Under the pieces are notes generated by a model, which was given only the letters and a program-made list of their open reading frames with translations, had not been told where the DNA came from and did not search any database. The translations under genes were made by a program, and so were the position numbers. Source: Echinicola vietnamensis DSM 17526 (GTDB taxonomy: Bacteria > Bacteroidota > Bacteroidia > Cytophagales > Cyclobacteriaceae). Taken from it: a stretch of DNA of 64,000 nt. This document shows, piece after piece, positions 8,563 through 18,535 of this stretch. Position 1 is the first letter of the stretch, and each line of letters begins with the position of its first letter. The stretch spans positions 1,124,001-1,188,000 of the forward strand of contig NC_019904.1 in assembly GCF_000325705.1 (NCBI RefSeq). The letters run 5' to 3'.

Positions 8563-11500
8563 TTAAAATGTGGCTTTCAAGGTAAATCCAACGTACCTGG
8601 ATGAAGGATCCTGGAGGTTGTTGTCATTTCCATAATCCGGATCCAAGAGCGGCATCTTTTTCCACATGGCCAGGTTATAACCATACAAGGAAAGGTCCAG
8701 CTGCTTAATCTTTTCGGACTGCATGATGTTCATCAGGTCATAGGTCACCGCCAACCTTCTCAACTTGAAGTAAGAGCGGTCAAAAACATTGGCGAACGTC
8801 TCGCTTTCTTCTTCGGTCACCTGCGCTTGGTACGGATAGATCTGTGACCAAGTCTGCCAGCTCACCGCCGTGGTATTCTGCGTATATTCACGCGTATCGG
8901 AGATGATGTTTCCATCTACATCCCGGGTAAGTTCACCACCCGTAACGACTACCCCTTCCGGTACATATACGGGCTCGCCCGCTGCATATTCTTGGTCTCT
9001 GTAAAGTACGGAGTTGGGGTGCTTACCGCCCCACCACATCTTTTCGATGGTCAGTGACCGGATCAATCCTCCCCAGGCACCGTCCACATCCATGGCTACC
9101 CTGAAATCGCCAATGCGGAAACGGTTCTGAATGCCCAGTCTCCAGCTAGGATCCAAGTGGCCGATTTTGGTCGGATAAGGGTCCTTGGTCGGCAGGCCGG
9201 TGTTGGCATCAAGGATCACTTGGCCGTCCGCACTTTTCTGCCAGACAGTGGCATAATAGGAATCCGAACGATCCCCTTCCCTTAGGTTTCCATACCGATC
9301 CTCACCGCCATAGATGTCAGACAGACGTTTCACAAAACGCGTCCAGTTTAAGCCAACATTCCAGTCAAATTTATCGTGGTCAATGGCCAGGTAATTCAAC
9401 ATGATCTCCACACCGTCGGTGGTATATTCATTACCGTTCACCTTTCTCGAATTAAAACCAGAGGCTTCCGAGATGCTCAGGTCGATGATCTGGTTTTCGT
9501 CCAAGATCCTATAATAGGTACCCTCAAGGGTCAATCGTTTTTGCGCAAATGAAGTGCTCAACCCTGCCTCAAAAGTCGTGGACTTTTCTGGCTTAATGGA
9601 AGGATTGACCAGTCCGGATGGGTAATATACCGATGGTGTAGAGCCATAAGTAACACCTTTGTTATAAGTAGCCTGCAAGCTGTAAGGGTTCAGGTCACTG
9701 GATACTTCAGACCAAGAGGTATACACCTTCAGGTAATCCATGGCCTTCGGTAAAGTGATGAATTCGGACACCATCGCACTCAGTGAGGCGGAAGGATAAA
9801 AATAGGAGTTGGTGGTAGTCGGTAGGGTAGAAGACCAGTCATTTCTTCCCGTAAGGTTCAAGAACACGGAGTTCCACATTTCCAAGTTTACCGTACCATA
9901 AACACTTCGAATGGCCTTTTCCTGGAAGGTGTTAGAAGCTTGTACTGGACCTTGGGTATTGCTCAGGCTGTATACCCCTGGTACGATCAGCCCATCAGAC
10001 GAAGCATATTCCTGTTGGTAGGTCCTGCGGAAGCTGGATGCACCGGCATTTACGCCAAAAGAGAAGTTGTCCGTAATCGTTTTATAGTAACTGGCCAAAA
10101 AGTCGGTATCCAAGTTCAGTTGGTTGTCATTCCACATCTTATAATCACCGTTTCGGGAATCTCCGTAGTTCATATAAGATTTTGGGCTCTGCATATCACT
10201 GAAATCTGCTCGCTGTCTGGCAGAAATCCGTCCTTGAATATACAAATCAGGAGTAATTTGGTATTTAAGCTTTAGCTTACCATCCAAGGTATTTTGGTTA
10301 AAGAGCTGATTGAGCTCATAGGATGCAAAATACACGTTATTATACCAAGCATAATTGTAGTTGGCCTGACGATAACCTTCCAGTCCCGGTACGTACATGT
10401 GGTCTTTCAGGTCTTGCCCGTTCACATCATCCCCCATCCAAATCAAGATGGTGTACATGTGGTTTTTGGGGCCATAGCCGTATCGGGGATAGTTTGGAGA
10501 ATAGACTTTGTTATAACTTGCTGTGGCATCTAGCTGCAAGTTATCCAACAGTTTAAAGGAAGAATTAAAGGTCAAACCACCGGTCGTAAGGGAAGTGTTT
10601 GGCACTTGTCCTTTTTGATTTGAGTAGTTTCCAGAAAAGTAAAACTGTGCACGCTCCCCTTGGTAAGCTACTGAGAAGTCATTTTTGGTTACGACCCCAG
10701 TGCGCAAAAAGTCATTCAAGTTATCGTGTCTTACCCACGGAGTCGGCACGCGCTCATAACGGGACTTGTCATCATAAATGGTTCCGGCCACATTACCGTA
10801 CCACTCGATGGTTTCCCCCGTTTGCTTGTCGCGGATAGGGCTGTTCCACTGAGGCACCATCACCCCAGGCTCGAATTTAGGCCCCCAGATCATATCGCCA
10901 TCGGAAATCCCGCCGTCGGCGCCATCCCAGAATTCATATTTGCCATTCGAACCGTTTCCATATTGCGTTTGGGTTTCTGGGAAGACCGTAAAACCTGCAG
11001 TCACCATATTGCTGGTGGAAGCAGTCACGGTAAGCCCTTCCTTGGACGCATTCTTTCTGGTAATCAGGATCGCACCATTTTTACCCCGGGCACCATAAAG
11101 GGCAGAAGCGGCACCACCTTTTAGCACGTTTATACTTTCGATGTCATCCGGAGAGATATCGTAAAAGTCCGTCTCCACCGGCACCCCATCCAACACGATC
11201 AATGGAGTCTTGCCCCTGAGGGAAAAAGAAGGAGATTGAAACATCCCGGTGGGGTTGGTAACGGTCAATCCGGCCACCTGACCAGAAAGGGCGTTACCCA
11301 CGTTCATGGTATTGGCCTGCTCTAGCCCTTCGGTGTTTACCTCTTGGGTGGCATAACCCAATTTTTTCTTCTGCTGCTTGATACCAATCGCCGTAACGAC
11401 GACCTCATCCAGGCTTTTCTCATCCTCTGTAAGGGTGACATTGATTTGGGATTGCCCGTTTACGGGGATCTCTTGGGTAGTAAACCCGATAAAGCTGAAC

Positions 11501-11706
11501 TGCAAGGTAGCATCAGCAGCAGCTTCGATGCTATAGTTGCCTTCAAAATCAGCCACAGTACCTTTTGTGGTGCCTTTGATCATGACCGTGACCCCGGGAA
11601 GCCCCAAACCCGAGGCATCCGTGACCTGTCCGGTGACCTGATCCTGCCCCAAGGCTAAAAAAGGGAGCAAAAACAGGATTCCTAAGAAAGTAAAAGCTTG
11701 TTTCAT
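8563..11706 (-). CDS. SusC/RagA family TonB-linked outer-membrane receptor
   Basis: A 1047-residue protein from the ATG at 11706. It has a signal peptide (MKQAFTFLGILFLLPFLALG), a carboxypeptidase-regulatory-like domain ('VTGQVTDASGLGLPGVTVMIKGTTKGTVADFEGNYSI', about residues 25-100), a plug domain ('SINVLKGGAASALYGARGKNGAILITRK' near 200-235) and a long C-terminal beta barrel ending in aromatic-rich strands. This is the active-transport partner of the SusD lipoprotein downstream. A promoter with TAGTTTTG and an upstream TTTG lies at 11789-11816. The leader before the ATG is about 75 nt. The imported substrate is unknown. Confidence 0.94.
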   Translation of the reverse strand: MKQAFTFLGILFLLPFLALGQDQVTGQVTDASGLGLPGVTVMIKGTTKGTVADFEGNYSIEAAADATLQFSFIGFTTQEIPVNGQSQINVTLTEDEKSLDEVVVTAIGIKQQKKKLGYATQEVNTEGLEQANTMNVGNALSGQVAGLTVTNPTGMFQSPSFSLRGKTPLIVLDGVPVETDFYDISPDDIESINVLKGGAASALYGARGKNGAILITRKNASKEGLTVTASTSNMVTAGFTVFPETQTQYGNGSNGKYEFWDGADGGISDGDMIWGPKFEPGVMVPQWNSPIRDKQTGETIEWYGNVAGTIYDDKSRYERVPTPWVRHDNLNDFLRTGVVTKNDFSVAYQGERAQFYFSGNYSNQKGQVPNTSLTTGGLTFNSSFKLLDNLQLDATASYNKVYSPNYPRYGYGPKNHMYTILIWMGDDVNGQDLKDHMYVPGLEGYRQANYNYAWYNNVYFASYELNQLFNQNTLDGKLKLKYQITPDLYIQGRISARQRADFSDMQSPKSYMNYGDSRNGDYKMWNDNQLNLDTDFLASYYKTITDNFSFGVNAGASSFRRTYQQEYASSDGLIVPGVYSLSNTQGPVQASNTFQEKAIRSVYGTVNLEMWNSVFLNLTGRNDWSSTLPTTTNSYFYPSASLSAMVSEFITLPKAMDYLKVYTSWSEVSSDLNPYSLQATYNKGVTYGSTPSVYYPSGLVNPSIKPEKSTTFEAGLSTSFAQKRLTLEGTYYRILDENQIIDLSISEASGFNSRKVNGNEYTTDGVEIMLNYLAIDHDKFDWNVGLNWTRFVKRLSDIYGGEDRYGNLREGDRSDSYYATVWQKSADGQVILDANTGLPTKDPYPTKIGHLDPSWRLGIQNRFRIGDFRVAMDVDGAWGGLIRSLTIEKMWWGGKHPNSVLYRDQEYAAGEPVYVPEGVVVTGGELTRDVDGNIISDTREYTQNTTAVSWQTWSQIYPYQAQVTEEESETFANVFDRSYFKLRRLAVTYDLMNIMQSEKIKQLDLSLYGYNLAMWKKMPLLDPDYGNDNNLQDPSSRYVGFTLKATF

Positions 11707-11788
11707 AGAGTGATTTGTATTTTGAGGTAGATGATTGAATTTCAGCTGTTTGTATATAAACAAGACCTTACATGGCCTTATTTTGTCG

Positions 11789-11816
11789 CAAAACTATCCT
11801 TATAGCCGGTACCAAA
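11789..11816 (-). promoter_or_regulatory. promoter of the susCD pair
   Basis: Read on the minus strand, TTTG (11816-11813) is followed 16 bp later by TAGTTTTG (11796-11789), matching the Bacteroidota -33/-7 pattern with slightly short spacing. The box is about 83 bp before the SusC start. Confidence 0.5.
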
Positions 11817-12068
11817 TGAAAAGCGTCGATTATGAATTTTTTAATTAAAAAAGGAAAGGCTTAAGTAAAAATTAACATTCGAAAGTAGCCCAAATCCATC
11901 ACAGCTGCAAAAGTCTATCTAGTATTAGAAAAATATAAGCCCATCAGCATGAAAATGATAATTACCCAATTTTCTTTCAAAAAGAACTATTAATAAAACG
12001 TTAAAAACAACAAATTGAAAATTTTTTTTCCAATAAAAAAGACTTCGTAACAAATCAACCTATTGGGA

Positions 12069-12440
12069 TGGATCAATATGTTCCTTGCCACCTTTGGCTG
12101 CTATTCTGCCATGGATGAACGTTGATAAACACCGATAGGGTGTTAGAGGCATTGCAATTCCGTGTTCATTTTTTTATCGGCAGCTTAGCATGACTTAAAA
12201 GTTTACAATGCATATGTCTGTGGCTGTGAAGAGGGCTTTTCGGCAAAGCTTGAATTCATGCAGTCCAACGATAAAATGCCATCCTTTTAAGAAAGCTGCG
12301 CTCAAAAATATTGCTGATCCCTGGTATTATGTATGATATATCTTGGAAAGCCAGCCCCGGAGGGGCGACACATCCATAGCCATGGCTGAAACCCATGGTA
12401 AAATAACCCAGTCAACATTCATCCCTTGGAAAAGTGGCTT
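12069..12440. repeat. diverged copy of the dispersed mosaic repeat
   Basis: This part of the 945-bp gap between the SusC start and the sirohaem gene resembles the 302-bp unit at 25.4-26.6 kb. Shared parts are GTTCCTTGCCACCTTTGG, GATGAACGTTGATAAACAC, TCGGCAAAGCTTGAAT and CATAGCCATGGCTGAAACC, and it ends in GGCTTGATCCCC. It is more diverged than the tandem copies. No reading frame crosses it. The rest of the gap (11830-12068) is A/T-rich with nothing recognisable. Confidence 0.75.
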
Positions 12441-12477
12441 GATCCCCGGTTTTCAGAATCGAATGGAACTTCGCAAA

Positions 12478-12505
12478 TAAAAAAAACAGATAGAGCCTAC
12501 CTGTT
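12478..12505 (-). terminator. terminator of the sulfate-assimilation operon
   Basis: On the minus strand AACAGGTAG and CTATCTGTT form a 9-bp stem (one G-T pair) with a 3-nt loop, followed by a T-rich tail. It lies about 150 bp after the last gene of the operon. Confidence 0.65.
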
Positions 12506-12651
12506 CTTTTTAAAATTAAATCAACCGCATATATAAATTCTGTCAAGCAGTTCGGTTGGAAAAAACCGTCAAACTGCAGTGATGATGACTAGCCTGCTAG
12601 GCCAAAAGCGGATTCCAACTACCAACGGTAGCGGAACCATATCCTTGGCCA

Positions 12652-13224
12652 TTATTTTACCAAGAGTTCTTTCGTCAGTTTGTTCAACGCCTCTACTTTA
12701 TACTCAAAGTCCCCTTTGAGGGTATCGCGGTATTGGTGAATGTTTTCGACCATTTCATTGATGTCATCGGGAATGACTTCTTCTAGAAATTGGCGGAGAC
12801 GCTTTGCTGTGGTAGGTGATTTGCCATTGGTACTGATGGCGATTTTGACATTTCCTTTGGTCACGATGCCACCCAGATAAAAATCGCACAGCTCTGGGGT
12901 ATCAGCGATATTCACCAAAAGGTGTTTCGCTTTGGCCTCTTGCTGGATCTGCTTGTTGACTTCCTTATCATCGGTAGCTCCGATCACGATGTGACGGTTT
13001 TCAAGATAGGATTTATCATAGGCGGCATCGATAAGCTGAAGCCGATCATTTTTAGCGGCAATGGCTCTTATCTCTGCTGAAATTTCCTTTGCAAGCACGG
13101 TAACCTTTGCTTTTGGGCTGGACTTAAGCAAGAAGGAAAGCTTTTCCAATCCCACATTTCCCCCTCCTACGATCAGCGTATCCAGTTGTGCTACCTTCAG
13201 GAATACAGGGTAAAGTTCATTCAT
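12652..13224 (-). CDS. precorrin-2 dehydrogenase / sirohydrochlorin ferrochelatase (sirohaem synthase, CysG N-terminal type)
   Basis: A 190-residue protein of the Met8/CysG N-terminal family. The NAD-binding loop 'LDTLIVGGGNVGLEKLSFLL' is at residues 15-34. The 'FYLGGIVTKGNVKIAISTNGKSPTTAKRLRQFLE' segment matches the sirohaem-synthase central region. It oxidises precorrin-2 and may insert iron, finishing sirohaem made by the SUMT encoded just upstream. Sirohaem is needed by the sulfite reductase in the same operon. It is the last gene of the cluster, 72 bp after the SUMT stop, and is followed by a terminator at 12478-12505. Confidence 0.9.
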   Translation of the reverse strand: MNELYPVFLKVAQLDTLIVGGGNVGLEKLSFLLKSSPKAKVTVLAKEISAEIRAIAAKNDRLQLIDAAYDKSYLENRHIVIGATDDKEVNKQIQQEAKAKHLLVNIADTPELCDFYLGGIVTKGNVKIAISTNGKSPTTAKRLRQFLEEVIPDDINEMVENIHQYRDTLKGDFEYKVEALNKLTKELLVK

Positions 13225-13296
13225 GATGGTTATGGTTTATGGTTAAAGGAGCACCGGAAATGGGTGATTTTTCCGGTGCTAAGTGATTATTGATGG

Positions 13297-14061
13297 CTAT
13301 GCACTGATAGCCGCTCTATAGACATCCATTAATTTTGGACTCTCGCGCACCACATCGCCAATGATGATGACGGCTGGTGCCCCGATGCCGGATGCTTGTA
13401 CTTTATGTTCTATGTCATGTATATGGGCTGCAACTACTTTCTCCTCGGCTGTCGTACCGCTTTGGATCAACGCAATCGGCGTATTTTCCTTTCCTGCTGC
13501 ACTAAACGCCGCGATGATTTCACGTAGTTTTCGCGTACCCATCAAAATGACCACTGTGGCAGTGGACTGTGTTGCCAAGGTAACATCCCGAGACAACTGA
13601 CCATCAGACGTGGTCCCTGTGATCACCCAGAAGCTCTCTGAGACACCGCGTTTGGTCACGGGAATCCCCTGATAAGCCGGCACAGAGATGCACGAAGTGA
13701 TGCCCGGCACTACTTCCGTCTCGATCCCAAACTGCTGCACAAAATCAATCTCCTCCGCCCCACGGCCAAAGACAAATGGATCGCCTCCCTTAAGCCTAAC
13801 GACATGGCCGTATTTTAGGGCATATTCCACGATCAGCTTGTTCGTATCCTGTTGTGGATTACTTTTGCTCCCATGCCGCTTGCCCACAAATACCTTGAGG
13901 GCATTTTTGGTGGCATGCTTGAGGAGAGACTTATCCACCAATGCATCATAAAGTATCACATCCGCTTTGCCCAGTGCCAATATTCCTTTTAAGGTGATCA
14001 ACTCCGGATCACCTGGACCGGCACCGACTAAGGTCAATTTCGGTGTGACAGGTGATATCAT
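13297..14061 (-). CDS. cobA: uroporphyrinogen-III C-methyltransferase (SUMT)
   Basis: A 254-residue tetrapyrrole methylase. It has the N-terminal 'LVGAGPGDPELITLKG' motif (residues 11-26), 'VVRLKGGDPFVFGRGAEE' (about 90-106) and 'VVPGITSCISVPAYQGIPVTKRG' (about 115-140), the core signature of SUMT. It methylates uroporphyrinogen III twice to precorrin-2 for sirohaem. Its start overlaps the sulfite reductase stop by 4 bp (ATGA), which suggests translational coupling. In this context the product serves sirohaem rather than cobalamin. Confidence 0.94.
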   Translation of the reverse strand: MISPVTPKLTLVGAGPGDPELITLKGILALGKADVILYDALVDKSLLKHATKNALKVFVGKRHGSKSNPQQDTNKLIVEYALKYGHVVRLKGGDPFVFGRGAEEIDFVQQFGIETEVVPGITSCISVPAYQGIPVTKRGVSESFWVITGTTSDGQLSRDVTLATQSTATVVILMGTRKLREIIAAFSAAGKENTPIALIQSGTTAEEKVVAAHIHDIEHKVQASGIGAPAVIIIGDVVRESPKLMDVYRAAISA

Positions 14062-16160
14062 GCTTCTACCTCCTTCGCTCTGTAATCGCTGATGGTATGG
14101 TAAACTTTCTCAGCTTTTTCATAATATGCTTTCGCAAAAGCCTCTGTTGGGGCGTTCTGCTGGATTTCATACACAATATCCGCAAAGCTTCCTTCCAAAG
14201 CAATTTTTCCTGAATCTACAAATGTTTCATCAAATTGCTTCACAATGTCCGCATAAGAATTGGTTTTTTTGCCTTCGGATACCAATATAGCCTTGGCCGT
14301 ATTGACCAAAGTGGCATAAGTATGATAGATGCTGTCTGACCATTTCTTCGCATTGAAGCTGTCTTCTGCATTGGCCAATTTTTCCCTCGCTTCCAATAAC
14401 AAGGTGGCTACCAAGTCTATGACCACACCGGCACATTCTCCTACACCTACAGCTTTAACGTATTCTTGCTCATTTCCCCAATCAATAAAATCGCTGTCCA
14501 CGATATCATCCGTGCTGGCCAATGGCTTCAAGAAGTCATAGAAATACATTTGGCCTTGACGGTCATAGTACGTGACAAAAACCTCATCTTTTTCGGCATT
14601 TTGCTCGTAATCGTCCAAGATCAGACGCAATGCTTGGGGAGCACGCTTGCTTGGGATTTTGATGACTTTGTCTGCAAATCGCCCTTGACCTTGGCCGAGA
14701 GTGGCTCCTCCCAGCAATACCTGCAACGCAGGAATCACCGATTTGCCCACCTTGATGGACATGCCCTGAAAACCGATGGATGCCATGTTATGCTGTCCAC
14801 AGGCATTCATACAGCCAGAAATCTTGATGGTCAGGTTTCTATTGGACAGGTACTGTGGATACTCTTTGAAGATCACTTCTTCCAGTACATGCGCCGCTCC
14901 GGTACTGCTCGCAATACCCAAGTTACAGGTATCCGTGCCCGGACATGCCGTCAAATCCCCCAAGGTATCATAGCCATAGGCCACAAAATCCAACTTCTCC
15001 AGTTCCCGGTAGAAGAATGGGATGGCTTCTTCCTTCACATCTCTGATCAGGATATTTTGACGCAGGCTCAGACGGATTTCATCATTGGCATATTTGCTTA
15101 CCAGATCGGCCAACTTACGTGCCTTGTCGGTATAGAAATCACCCAAGTGTACCTTGATACCAATGGATACGTATCCCTCTTGTTTTTGAGGAAGCACATT
15201 GGTATTTAACCACCTTTCGTAGGCCTCGCCAGTTGGCGTTTCCACTTCGGGAATATCGGGATTTGGCAGGGTCTTGGCCGCTTCATAACTTTTATAGTCG
15301 ATCGGGTAAGACTGAAATTGCAGGGCCTCTTGCTCCTCATGAACCAATTTCATAAACTCCTCTACACCGATATCTTTGATCAAGAACTTCATTCGGGCCT
15401 TCATGCGCTTGGCACGCTCGCCATGACGATCAAAAATCCGTACCACTCCTTCAATGAACGGAATGAGCTTATCCGTCGCCAAGAATTCTTCGATCACATC
15501 TGCATGCCGCGGCTGAGAACCCAATCCTCCACCAAGGAGCACCTTGAATCCACGTACCTCTTCTCCATCAACCGTCTTTACTTTCGGGATAAAACCCAAG
15601 TCATGAAGGTAAGTCAAGGCCGTGTCATCATCGGTAGCCGAGAAGGCCATTTTGAATTTCCGGCCCATTTCTTGACAAATGGGATTTCTCAGCATGTACT
15701 TGAAGGTGGCATCTGCATAAGGAGTCACATCAAATGGCTCCTTGGGATCCACGCCGGCCGTTTCGGATGCTGTGACGTTCCTTACGGTATTACCACAGGC
15801 CTCCCGAAGGGTGACATCGTCCTTTTCCAGTTCCGCCCATAGCTCGGGCGTACGGTCCAAGCTCACATAGTGAATCTGAATATCCTGGCGTGTAGTGATG
15901 TGTAATCTCCCTGTGGAATACTCATCAGAAACTTTGCAGATCCGGTGCAGCTGCTTTCCGGTCACTTTGCCGTAGGGCAATTTGATACGGATCATCTGCA
16001 CTCCTGGCTGACGCTGGCCATAAACACCTCTGGCCAACCGAAGGCTTCTGAATTTCTCTTCATCTATCTTACCGTCCTTGAAAAGCGCAATTTTCTTTTC
16101 AAGTTCGATAATATCTTTTTCCACAACGGGATTTTCTATCTCTGTTCTAAAGCTTTGCAT
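14058..16160 (-). CDS. sirohaem sulfite/nitrite reductase with C-terminal HEPN-like domain
   Basis: A 700-residue protein with two ferrodoxin-like half domains and the sirohaem/[4Fe-4S] ligand cysteines at residues 406, 412, 450 and 454 (C-x5-C and C-x3-C, within ACPGTDTC and SGCMNAC). The last 150 residues ('LVATLLLEAREKLANAEDSFNAKKWSDSIYHTYA') look like the helical HEPN-type tail found in Bacteroidota members. The ORF fits a ferredoxin-dependent reductase, and no flavoprotein subunit gene (cysJ) is nearby. Its place between cysN and cobA argues for sulfite rather than nitrite as substrate. It lies 53 bp after cysN. Confidence 0.9.
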   Translation of the reverse strand: MQSFRTEIENPVVEKDIIELEKKIALFKDGKIDEEKFRSLRLARGVYGQRQPGVQMIRIKLPYGKVTGKQLHRICKVSDEYSTGRLHITTRQDIQIHYVSLDRTPELWAELEKDDVTLREACGNTVRNVTASETAGVDPKEPFDVTPYADATFKYMLRNPICQEMGRKFKMAFSATDDDTALTYLHDLGFIPKVKTVDGEEVRGFKVLLGGGLGSQPRHADVIEEFLATDKLIPFIEGVVRIFDRHGERAKRMKARMKFLIKDIGVEEFMKLVHEEQEALQFQSYPIDYKSYEAAKTLPNPDIPEVETPTGEAYERWLNTNVLPQKQEGYVSIGIKVHLGDFYTDKARKLADLVSKYANDEIRLSLRQNILIRDVKEEAIPFFYRELEKLDFVAYGYDTLGDLTACPGTDTCNLGIASSTGAAHVLEEVIFKEYPQYLSNRNLTIKISGCMNACGQHNMASIGFQGMSIKVGKSVIPALQVLLGGATLGQGQGRFADKVIKIPSKRAPQALRLILDDYEQNAEKDEVFVTYYDRQGQMYFYDFLKPLASTDDIVDSDFIDWGNEQEYVKAVGVGECAGVVIDLVATLLLEAREKLANAEDSFNAKKWSDSIYHTYATLVNTAKAILVSEGKKTNSYADIVKQFDETFVDSGKIALEGSFADIVYEIQQNAPTEAFAKAYYEKAEKVYHTISDYRAKEVEA

Positions 16161-16213
16161 AGTGGTTGTTTTGATTATGGGTGAAAAGCCCTTCCGCCGA
16201 AGCGGAATGGGTG

Positions 16214-17473
16214 CTACTGGATGAACCCTACGCTAGTGGTGTCGTAGGAACCCTCATCGATAAGGATAAAGCTTCCGTTTGACTTGCTCTCTTGGTAGGG
16301 ATCAAAGTGAATGGGCTTGCTCAGCCTGAAATTCACTTTACCGATATCGTTCAACTTCAACTCATCCGTCCCCTCTGATCCGGAGAAATCGGTGTGCACC
16401 AAGCCTTCTATGCTGTCCACTTTGGCCAATACTTGGTTTACGCCATGTTGAAGGATATATTTTGCACCTGTTCTCAATGGCTTGCTGTTTACCTGACAGA
16501 TGGTCGCTGACAGCTGCTTTTCAGACTTGGGAAGCTCATTGGATTTTACCAGCATGTCGCCGCGGCTTACATTGACTTCGTCTTCCAGGGTAATGGTAAT
16601 CGAACTGCCCGGGATGGCCTCATCAAACTCCTGATCAAAGAAGTTGATGGATTTCACTTTGCTGGTGGTAAAGGAGGGAAGTACCGTTACCTCGTCACCT
16701 ACCGCCAACTTGCCACCGTAAAGTTTCCCCGCAAATCCACGGAAGTCATGGTGAGCATCTGTCTTAGGCCTTACCACATACTGTACCGGGAACCTCGCAG
16801 CACTGTTGTCTTCTGATTCATCGATTTCCAATCCTTCCAGGTAATCCAATAGGGAAGGACCTTGGTACCAATCCATTTTATCGGATCCACCGGCGATATT
16901 GTCACCGTGTAGGGCGCTGACCGGAATGAACCGCACTTGGTCTTTCGTGTAATTGCTCTTCTCGATCAGGGCTTCAAAATCCTTTTTGATGTCCTCATAG
17001 GCCTGCTGGTCATAATCGACCAGGTCCATTTTGTTCACCGCTACGATCACATGCCCCACGCGCAGGAGGTTATTGATGAAAAAATGTCGGTAAGTCTGCT
17101 CGATCACACCTTTCCGCGCATCGATCAGGATGATCGCTGCCGAAGAGGTCGACGCACCTGTCACCATGTTTCGGGTATACTCCACATGGCCCGGGGTGTC
17201 GGCAATGATGTAGTTTGTCTTATCCGTATTGAAATAGATATGGGCCACATCGATGGTGATCCCTTGCTCCCTTTCTGCGACCAGGCCATCCGTGGCCAAG
17301 GAGAAGTCCAGGTAATCAAAACCTTTTTGCTTACTGTTTCGCTCTATGGCCTCCAGCTTGTCCGTGGTCAGGGACTTGGTATCATAAAGCAACCTTCCGA
17401 TAAGGGTACTTTTTCCGTCGTCCACACTTCCTGCCGTCGCAATATTGATCAGTTTTCTATTTTCAGTGCTCAT
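16214..17473 (-). CDS. cysN: sulfate adenylyltransferase subunit 1, GTPase
   Basis: A 419-residue translation-factor-like GTPase. It has the G1 loop 'GSVDDGKSTLIGRLLYD' at residues 15-31, 'EREQGITIDVAHIYF' (G2), 'ADTPGHVEYTRNM' (G3) and 'VNKMDLV' (G4). With CysD it makes adenosine 5'-phosphosulfate from sulfate and ATP, driven by GTP hydrolysis. The length fits stand-alone CysN without a fused CysC kinase. It starts 96 bp after the cysD stop. This is the only gap in the operon over 75 bp, and nothing obvious lies in it. Confidence 0.95.
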   Translation of the reverse strand: MSTENRKLINIATAGSVDDGKSTLIGRLLYDTKSLTTDKLEAIERNSKQKGFDYLDFSLATDGLVAEREQGITIDVAHIYFNTDKTNYIIADTPGHVEYTRNMVTGASTSSAAIILIDARKGVIEQTYRHFFINNLLRVGHVIVAVNKMDLVDYDQQAYEDIKKDFEALIEKSNYTKDQVRFIPVSALHGDNIAGGSDKMDWYQGPSLLDYLEGLEIDESEDNSAARFPVQYVVRPKTDAHHDFRGFAGKLYGGKLAVGDEVTVLPSFTTSKVKSINFFDQEFDEAIPGSSITITLEDEVNVSRGDMLVKSNELPKSEKQLSATICQVNSKPLRTGAKYILQHGVNQVLAKVDSIEGLVHTDFSGSEGTDELKLNDIGKVNFRLSKPIHFDPYQESKSNGSFILIDEGSYDTTSVGFIQ

Positions 17474-17569
17474 AAAATCTTGTCTCTTTGTTTTTTCTCC
17501 GATTCAGTTCTGCATATCGGAGAAGGCTCTTGTCCTATCTTGATACTTGCTACTTCGTACTTGCCACTA

Positions 17570-18469
17570 TTAAAAGTACCCCACCTTTTTCCGGTTTTCC
17601 ATGGCCGCTTCGGAGCGTTTGTCATCAATCCTCGCACCCCGTTCGGAAATTGTACTGGCACGGATTTCATCCACGACTTCTTCCAAGGTCTCTGCCTCCG
17701 AAAGTACCGCTGCCGTACAGGTCATATCGCCTACAGTCCTGAAACGTACCATTCGCTCTTCTACCGCTTCGTGGTCTTCACGGTACACGTGCTCTGAAGC
17801 GGTCCATATCATGCCATCCCGCACGAATGTCTCCCGCTTGTGGGCAAAATAAATGGATGGGATTTTAATGTTTTCAGTCTTGATGTACTCCCAAACGTCC
17901 AGTTCAGTCCAGTTGGAAATCGGGAATGCCCGCACATTTTGACCATGATGGATCTTGCCATTTAGCATGTCAAAAAGCTCCGGACGCTGGTTTTTCTCAT
18001 CCCACTGGCCAAAGTCATCACGTACGGAAAATACCCGTTCTTTAGCTCGGGCCTTCTCCTCATCACGTCTTGCTCCACCGATACAGGCGTCAAACTTGTG
18101 CTCTTCGATGGCATCAAGCAGCGTGGTGGTCTGCAGGGAGTTTCTACTGGAATAACGTCCCCTTTCTTCCTGCACCTTTCCTTGGTCAATGGAGTCCTGA
18201 ACATTCGCTACGATCAGCTCCAGCCCAAGCTCTTCTACCAGCTTGTCGCGGAATTCGATGGTTTCGGGGAAATTGTGTCCGGTATCCACATGCAGCAATG
18301 GAAATGGAATCTTAGCCGGATAAAAGGCCTTTTGAGCTAATCTCACCAATGTGATGGAATCTTTTCCGCCGGAAAACATCAACACCGGTTTTTCGAATTG
18401 GGCGGCCACTTCACGGATGATGTGAATGGATTCGGCTTCTTTCGGATTAGGAACAAACGTGTTTTTCAT
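17570..18469 (-). CDS. cysD: sulfate adenylyltransferase subunit 2
   Basis: A 299-residue PP-loop ATP pyrophosphatase with 'MFSGGKDSITLVRLAQKAF' at about residues 31-49. It also has 'HVDTGHNFPETIEFRD' and the C-terminal 'RISERGARIDDKRSEAAMENRKKVGYF'-type tail (TISERG..DDK...MENRKKVGYF). It is the catalytic partner of CysN in APS formation. It lies 66 bp after cysH in the same operon. Length and motifs are normal for the family. Confidence 0.96.
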   Translation of the reverse strand: MKNTFVPNPKEAESIHIIREVAAQFEKPVLMFSGGKDSITLVRLAQKAFYPAKIPFPLLHVDTGHNFPETIEFRDKLVEELGLELIVANVQDSIDQGKVQEERGRYSSRNSLQTTTLLDAIEEHKFDACIGGARRDEEKARAKERVFSVRDDFGQWDEKNQRPELFDMLNGKIHHGQNVRAFPISNWTELDVWEYIKTENIKIPSIYFAHKRETFVRDGMIWTASEHVYREDHEAVEERMVRFRTVGDMTCTAAVLSEAETLEEVVDEIRASTISERGARIDDKRSEAAMENRKKVGYF

Positions 18470-18535
18470 GTGCTATTATTGTTTTTATCGGAAGCTTTGA
18501 CGGCTAGTCTCTGGCCAAAGCTCCAAGCGAAACTT

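Noticed and set aside
7060..11706. A polysaccharide utilisation locus
   Set aside because: Only the SusC/SusD pair is present, with no carbohydrate-active enzyme, sulfatase or ECF/hybrid regulator nearby; the neighbour phospholipase faces the same way but lies beyond two REP elements, so a link is unproven.
12652..13224. Full-length CysG fusion
   Set aside because: The SUMT domain is a separate gene just upstream; this gene holds only the dehydrogenase/ferrochelatase part and is of normal length for that.
14058..16160. Nitrite reductase as the function of the sirohaem enzyme
   Set aside because: Motifs cannot separate sulfite from nitrite reductases, but the gene is inside a complete sulfate operon and no nitrate genes are present.
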